This document shows, one piece after another, positions 5,596-10,115 of a stretch of DNA of 10,115 bases. The notes beneath the pieces are model-generated. The model ran no database searches and was not told the DNA's origin. It saw only the letters and a program-made list of their open reading frames with translations. The stretch comes from Treponema sp. (lineage in GTDB: Bacteria > Spirochaetota > Spirochaetia > Treponematales > Breznakiellaceae), in the NCBI GenBank assembly GCA_031271075.1, contig JAISWN010000189.1, positions 1 to 10,115 on the forward strand, in the 5' to 3' direction. Each line of letters opens with the position of its first letter. Position 1 is the first letter of the stretch. A program made the position numbers and the translations under genes.

Positions 5596-7191
5596 ATGAG
5601 TGATTCTGGACAAATCCTGGAAAAAAGGCGGATAGATAAAGCCGTCTTTATCCCCGCGACCGCAGTCACATTGGTATTTGGTGTATTTTTCTTTATTTTT
5701 CCGGAAAAAAGTAATGAGGTACTGAATGTTATTCATGCCTTTACTACCCACGAATTGGGCTGGTTTTTTCTGGTCTTTACCGTAGTAATGCTTTTTACCT
5801 GCCTATTTTATGCCTTTTCCCCTATGGGGAATATCGTCCTGGGTGGTAAAGATGAAAAGCCCGATTTTTCCACCTTCACCTGGCTCGGTATGATCCTTAC
5901 TTCCGGTACCGGGGGCAGTCTCCTGTACCTGGGGTCAATTGAGTGGATATGGATTGTCGATGCTCCTCCCTTTGGCCTGGAACCAGGGAGTGTTGATGCA
6001 TACCGCTGGGCTTCGGCCTATGGGATGTTCCATTGGGGACCTTCGGCATGGGCTTTCTATATTTCCGTAGCGGTTCCTATCGCTTATTTCTTTTTCGTCA
6101 AGAAAAAGAGCAATATGAAAATGAGCGATTATGCCCGTCCGCTGCTGGGTAACCGTTCAGACGGTCTCGCAGGACATACGCTTAATTTCCTTTACATCTT
6201 CGGGCTGCTTGGCGGCGTTCTTACTTCCCTTGCGCTTGGTACGGCCCCCATCGCCAGCGGGCTTGCCCATATCATCGGTCTTTCCGGTTCTAATACGGGT
6301 CTTGATATTCTGGTTCTTGCCTTGTGGACCTTTATACCGCTTATCACCATTGTGTTTGGTTTGAAAAAAGGTGTGTCGAAGTTAAGCAACATCAATATAT
6401 GGGGGTTTGTCCTTCTTATTACCCTTTTGGTCCTTTTCGGACCGACATGGTTTATCCTGAATCAATCCACCGATGGGTTGGGGCTTATGATCCAAAACTT
6501 TTTCTATATGAGCCTCAATACCGACCCCATAGGAAATGGCGGTTTTCCGCAGGCCTGGCCGGTATTCTATATGTCATGGTGGGCGGTATACGCGCTTCCT
6601 TTCGGCCTGTTTATTGCCAAAATTTCCAAGGGACGTACTATCAGGCAGCTTGTAGCCGGCGGTCTTACCGCCGGTTCCCTGGGCTGTATGATCTTCTACA
6701 TGGTGCTTCCTGGTTTTGGTATGAATCTACAGCTTAAGAATATAGTTGATCTATCCAAATCGCTTGCTGAAAAGGGCAGAGGCGGTGTGGTAATTGATAT
6801 GTTGAACAGCGCTCCGGGGGGATATTTTATGGTACTCCTCTTTACCGTTATCTGTCTCCTTTCCTATATAACCGGCCATGTGGCGGTGGGATATTCCCTT
6901 GCCGCATCGGCGGAGAGGAAGCTTAAGGGTGGTGAGGACCCGCAGAACTGGAATGTGGCATTCTGGCTGATTCTGGCGGGGGTAGTATCCCTTGGCCTGT
7001 ACTTACTCAACCCTAAGGCCCTTGCGCCGCTGCAAACCGTATCCATTATCACCGGGTTTCCCATTTGTATTGCCATGGTGGTGATGATCCTTGCCTTTTT
7101 CAGACAACTGAAACGTGATTTCCCCGAGGGAATACCGATCAGGAGAACTTCCGCCGAAAAGATTTACGGCAAGAGTGAAGCAGAAGAGTAA
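5596..7191 (+). CDS. BCCT-family transporter 1 (CaiT/BetP-like), divergent substrate site
   Basis: A 531-residue inner-membrane protein with about 12 TM segments, normal length for the betaine/carnitine/choline transporter family. The TM4 aromatic box is intact: MFHWGPSAWAFY gives W147, W152 and Y155. The loop PPFGLEP (124-130) and NTDP/GFPQ (308-318) read like E. coli CaiT. The family signature helix is altered: WPVFYMSWW (321-329) has Pro for Thr and M326 for the first Trp, while W328, W329 and Y332 (CaiT Y327 position) remain. At the BetP Na2 site (T467-S468) it has T426-G427, and CaiT Arg262 aligns with N267. Uptake of a betaine-like zwitterion is expected, but substrate and ion coupling cannot be read off. 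It is first in an operon; the second BCCT gene starts six bases after its stop. CaiT and BetP positions are recalled from memory. Confidence 0.92.
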   Translation: MSDSGQILEKRRIDKAVFIPATAVTLVFGVFFFIFPEKSNEVLNVIHAFTTHELGWFFLVFTVVMLFTCLFYAFSPMGNIVLGGKDEKPDFSTFTWLGMILTSGTGGSLLYLGSIEWIWIVDAPPFGLEPGSVDAYRWASAYGMFHWGPSAWAFYISVAVPIAYFFFVKKKSNMKMSDYARPLLGNRSDGLAGHTLNFLYIFGLLGGVLTSLALGTAPIASGLAHIIGLSGSNTGLDILVLALWTFIPLITIVFGLKKGVSKLSNINIWGFVLLITLLVLFGPTWFILNQSTDGLGLMIQNFFYMSLNTDPIGNGGFPQAWPVFYMSWWAVYALPFGLFIAKISKGRTIRQLVAGGLTAGSLGCMIFYMVLPGFGMNLQLKNIVDLSKSLAEKGRGGVVIDMLNSAPGGYFMVLLFTVICLLSYITGHVAVGYSLAASAERKLKGGEDPQNWNVAFWLILAGVVSLGLYLLNPKALAPLQTVSIITGFPICIAMVVMILAFFRQLKRDFPEGIPIRRTSAEKIYGKSEAEE

Positions 7192-7197
7192 AGCTCT

Positions 7198-8730
7198 ATG
7201 GTGAAGAACGGCAAAAAACATCCTATAGATTGGTCTATCGCTTTTCCTAGTTTGGGTATTTTGTTCTGTATATGCATGTCCTTTATTGTCCTGAATATAC
7301 AGAACAGTACCATTTTGAATAAAATATTTGAAACTATAACCGATACCTTCGGCGGTCTATACCATCTATATATATTTGGGCTGTTGTTGGTACTGTGTTA
7401 TATTTCATGTTCAAAGATAGGTTCCATCCGGTTAGGCGCGGAAAAGCCGCAGTATTCAACCTTTAGTTGGATAAGTATGCTTTTTTGCGCCTGTATCGGA
7501 TCCAGTATCCTATACTGGGGACTGATTGAATGGGTGTATTATCTTGCGGACCCGCCTTTTAACCTCCTGCCCCTTTCGCAGGAGGCTGCGGAAATATCTG
7601 TAGCTTATACCATGTTTCACTGGGGCATCAGCGGATGGGCAACCTATTCGGTGGCGGCGGTTATTATCGCCTTTTATTATTTTGTAAAGAAAATACCTAA
7701 TCTTCGGATCAGTGTTTCCTGTGGGTTTACCCGGGAGAATGGCAGGGAAACTCTCGGAAAAATAGTAGATATTTTTGTCATCATCGGTCTTAGCGCCGGG
7801 GTAGCGGTAAGCATTGCGCTTGGTACACCGCTGATCGCCCAGGGGCTGCATTTTCTTTTTGGGATAGATCCTGGGGTCAAGACCAACATTATTATTTCTA
7901 TTTTCTGGGCATGTCTTTTCGGCGCCAGTGCCGTCTCCGGTATTGACCGGGGTATCAAAGTTCTGAGTAATATCAATACAATAATAGCCCTGGGTTTTAT
8001 CCTTTATGTTTTTATCTCTGGGGCCGGTCAATTTATTGGAAACAATCTTGTGAACAGTTTGGGGCTGATGTTTCAGAATTACCTATATATGAGTTTCTAT
8101 ACGGACCCGGTAGGGAGAAGCGGATTCCCTCAAATCTGGACTATCTTCTATTGGGCCTGGTGGCTTTCCTATGTACCTGTGATGGGACTCTTTATCGCAA
8201 AAATATCCCGGGGACGAACTATCCGGCAGGTAGCTTTGGGGGGTACTTTGATGGGAAGTTTGGGGTGCTGGATTTTTCTGGCGATCCTCGGCGGCTACGG
8301 GCTGCATTTTCAGCTTGCAGGGGATTTGGACATCGTCAGTATACTGCGTAATGAAGGGGATTATGTTGCTATCCTGAGTTTGCTCACTAATCTGCCATTC
8401 CCCCGGCTTGTCGTCTTTGTATTTATGGTAGTTGCTTTTATATTTCTTGCAACCACCTGTGACTCATCGGCATATATTATGGCGTCAATTTCTACCGTCA
8501 ACATTACCGGTAATGAAGATCCCAGTAAGCGAAACCGGATTTTGTGGACTGTAGCCCTTATTATTTGGCCCATTGTGCTGATTATTGTCGGCGGCCTGAA
8601 TGTGGTAAAACTTTGTTCCATTTTGGGTTCCATTCCTATACTGTTCATTCTGTTCATTATGGTCTGGAATTTCATCCGAGATGCCCGAAAACTTGTGGGT
8701 AGGGCAGAAATTAAGGGAGCAGAACTTTGA
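7198..8730 (+). CDS. BCCT-family transporter 2 (CaiT/BetP-like), canonical signature
   Basis: A 510-residue, 12-TM member of the same family, colinear with the preceding transporter but clearly a diverged paralogue rather than a recent copy. The aromatic box MFHWGISGWATY gives W142, W147 and Y150, and the signature helix WTIFYWAWW (314-322) is complete with Y325 following. M329 aligns with CaiT Met331. At the Na2 site it has T419-T420 followed by C-D-S-S, which resembles Na+-coupled BetP more than CaiT, and CaiT Arg262 is replaced by Asn260. A Na+-driven symporter is therefore favoured. LSNIN (256-260) and ISRGRTIR (336-343) are further family marks. The ATG at 7198 follows AGAAGAG in the end of the upstream gene. 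The stop overlaps the next start by three bases of the start codon (TTGA). Base composition is noticeably more AT-rich in its first third than in the envelope operon. Confidence 0.93.
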   Translation: MVKNGKKHPIDWSIAFPSLGILFCICMSFIVLNIQNSTILNKIFETITDTFGGLYHLYIFGLLLVLCYISCSKIGSIRLGAEKPQYSTFSWISMLFCACIGSSILYWGLIEWVYYLADPPFNLLPLSQEAAEISVAYTMFHWGISGWATYSVAAVIIAFYYFVKKIPNLRISVSCGFTRENGRETLGKIVDIFVIIGLSAGVAVSIALGTPLIAQGLHFLFGIDPGVKTNIIISIFWACLFGASAVSGIDRGIKVLSNINTIIALGFILYVFISGAGQFIGNNLVNSLGLMFQNYLYMSFYTDPVGRSGFPQIWTIFYWAWWLSYVPVMGLFIAKISRGRTIRQVALGGTLMGSLGCWIFLAILGGYGLHFQLAGDLDIVSILRNEGDYVAILSLLTNLPFPRLVVFVFMVVAFIFLATTCDSSAYIMASISTVNITGNEDPSKRNRILWTVALIIWPIVLIIVGGLNVVKLCSILGSIPILFILFIMVWNFIRDARKLVGRAEIKGAEL

Positions 8731-10094
8731 AACAAATACATGAAACCGGACGGGATATCCCGGTCTTTGCCGAAACGGATGTGCTGGTCGTCGGCGGAGG
8801 TCCTTCGGGCCTGGCGGCGGCTATAGCCGCATCCCGCGCGGGCGCAGAAACATTGTTGATGGAACGTTATGGCTGTTTCGGCGGCGTTATTACCCAGGTT
8901 GGAGTTGAGGGCTTTGCCTGGTACCGGCATGAAAAAACCATTGAAGCCGGCGGCCTGGTTCCGGAATTTGAAAATAAATTTGTTGAACTTGCCGGGCCCA
9001 ATCCTGAATGTCAGTCCGAAAGCCAGGCTTTGGATGCGGAGATGTTTAAGCATGTAGCCGATTGTATGGTTCTAGAAGCGGGGATACGGCCCCTGCTGCA
9101 TAGTGTGGCGGTTGGCACAATCGTTGAGGGGGGAATTCTCAAAGGGATCATTGCGGAAAGTAAATCCGGACGTTTTGCCATCCTGGCAAAGCGGGTCGTC
9201 GATTGTACCGGGGATGCGGACATTGCGGCGCTGGCGGGAGCGCCTTTTACTATGGCGCCGAAGGACCAGCTCATGAGTGTTACCACCATGTTTCACTGCA
9301 GGGGTGTGGATACCAGACGTTTCCGGGAATATGTTAGGAATGAGTTGAAGCCGACCTATAAGGATTGGGGTGGGTATTGGTCAATTACTACCACCGGTAA
9401 GGAAGATGATTTGTTTAGTCCCTATTTTGAAAAACCCTTTGTGGAGGCCGTCCGGGACGGACTTATACCGAAGGATGAAAATGTCAGTCTGGGGGGCACC
9501 TGGAGCAGCGTCACCGATAATGGGGATGTAACCCAGTTGAATGTGGTATTTATCAGCAATATCGACTGCACTAACGTGGAGGATCTGACCAGGGCAGAAA
9601 TTACGGGGCGGAGAAATGCGCTGTACTGCATAGAGGTGCTGCGCAAAAAAGTCCCCGGATTTGAAAAGGCCAGGCTGCGTAATTTTGGTATGACCCTGGG
9701 AACGAGGGAGTCCCGGAGAATAGAAGGACATTATTGCTTAAGTCAAAAAGATGTTATGGAAGAAGCCCGCTTTCACGATGCCATTGCTATATTTCCGGAA
9801 TTTATCGATGGGGCTGGGTATCTTATCAAACCGACCACCGGGCGTTATTACCAGATCCCCTATGGCTGTATTCTGCCGAAAAAAATTGACAATCTCCTGG
9901 TGGCCGGCAGGGCAATTAGCGGTGACCGGATAGCCCATGTCTCTTTCCGAAACATGGCCTGCTGTGTCGCAACCGGTCAGGGCGCAGGGGTAGCCGCGGC
10001 GGTATCCATACATGACCAGGTTCCTGTTTCACAGGTAAATATAAAAAATGTGCAGAAAAATTTGGAAAAACAGGGAGTCAGATATTTGACATAG
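8727..10094 (+). CDS. FAD-dependent oxidoreductase (PF12831 type), substrate unknown
   Basis: A 455-residue, probably cytoplasmic flavoprotein. The N-terminal Rossmann motif VVGGGPSG (21-28) is followed by E46 in LLMERYG, which binds the adenosine ribose, and then CFGG (50-53). A second dinucleotide-binding stretch is VVDCTGDADIAALAG (157-171). The C-terminal block LLVAGRAISGDRIAH (390-404) with FRNMACCVATGQGAG (407-421) closes the FAD site. Length and motif order fit the PF12831 FAD-oxidoreductase family; it is not a sarcosine dehydrogenase (DAO-type) by these motifs. The start is TTG at 8727, seven bases after AAGGGAG (8713-8719) and overlapping the preceding stop as TTGA, so it is translationally coupled; no in-frame ATG precedes the FAD motif. 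The location behind two BCCT genes suggests it oxidises the imported compound or a product of it, but this is inference. Confidence 0.87.
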   Translation: MKQIHETGRDIPVFAETDVLVVGGGPSGLAAAIAASRAGAETLLMERYGCFGGVITQVGVEGFAWYRHEKTIEAGGLVPEFENKFVELAGPNPECQSESQALDAEMFKHVADCMVLEAGIRPLLHSVAVGTIVEGGILKGIIAESKSGRFAILAKRVVDCTGDADIAALAGAPFTMAPKDQLMSVTTMFHCRGVDTRRFREYVRNELKPTYKDWGGYWSITTTGKEDDLFSPYFEKPFVEAVRDGLIPKDENVSLGGTWSSVTDNGDVTQLNVVFISNIDCTNVEDLTRAEITGRRNALYCIEVLRKKVPGFEKARLRNFGMTLGTRESRRIEGHYCLSQKDVMEEARFHDAIAIFPEFIDGAGYLIKPTTGRYYQIPYGCILPKKIDNLLVAGRAISGDRIAHVSFRNMACCVATGQGAGVAAAVSIHDQVPVSQVNIKNVQKNLEKQGVRYLT

Positions 10095-10109
10095 GGCCGA
10101 AAGAGTTTT

Positions 10110-10115
10110 ATGATA
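10110..10115 (+). CDS. Possible start of the next gene (two codons)
   Basis: GAAAGAG at 10099-10105 followed after TTTT by ATG at 10110 looks like a ribosome binding site and start codon, 15 bases after the oxidoreductase stop. If real, the operon continues beyond the window. Only Met-Ile is visible, so no product can be named. Confidence 0.35.

Noticed and set aside
5596..8730. Naming either transporter caiT or betP
   Set aside because: Family motifs are clear, but the Arg262 equivalent of CaiT is absent from both, the substrate-site helix of the first is altered, and no carnitine-pathway genes are adjacent. A gene symbol would overstate the evidence.

Overview
The window most resembles a Treponema-type spirochaete, probably a gut (termite-type) treponeme rather than T. 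pallidum. The basis is the pairing of a COG1033-type RND exporter with a PF17131 LolA-like protein; from memory a similar pair exists in T. pallidum (TP0789/TP0790). Moderate GC content and a Gram-negative-style envelope (signal peptides, an outer-membrane barrel ending in Phe) also fit. The assignment is inference, since no rRNA or marker gene is present. All genes lie on the + strand.

Layout. (a) 1-42: probable last 13 codons of a formylglycine-generating-enzyme (SUMF1-like) domain protein. (b) 43-214: non-coding, GC-rich, with several nested or adjacent inverted repeats. (c) 215-5328: a three-gene envelope operon of a 12-TM RND/MMPL-type exporter, an exported LolA-like protein and a predicted outer-membrane beta-barrel. 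Genes 2 and 3 overlap in ATGA; a perfect 10-bp hairpin sits between genes 1 and 2. (d) 5329-5595: AT-rich regulatory region with an exact TTGACA-N17-TATAAT promoter, an A/T-tract upstream of it, two AATTC/GAATT palindromes and a perfect Shine-Dalgarno. (e) 5596-10094: a second, tightly packed operon of two different BCCT-family (CaiT/BetP-like) transporters and a PF12831-type FAD-dependent oxidoreductase. (f) 10095-10115: possible RBS and first two codons of a further gene.

How the genes may work together. The first operon has an inner-membrane pump, a periplasmic LolA-fold carrier and an outer-membrane barrel, the parts expected for moving a lipid, lipoprotein or other hydrophobic molecule across the envelope. 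A Phe-Gly/acidic low-complexity motif occurs both in a periplasmic loop of the pump and at the mature N-terminus of the barrel, which may be a shared docking feature. The second operon looks like an uptake-plus-oxidation module for a betaine-like (quaternary ammonium or related zwitterionic) compound. The two transporters keep the same aromatic substrate box but differ at the positions that set ion coupling. The substrate is not determined by the sequence. No RNA genes, CRISPR arrays, insertion sequences or phage genes were seen.
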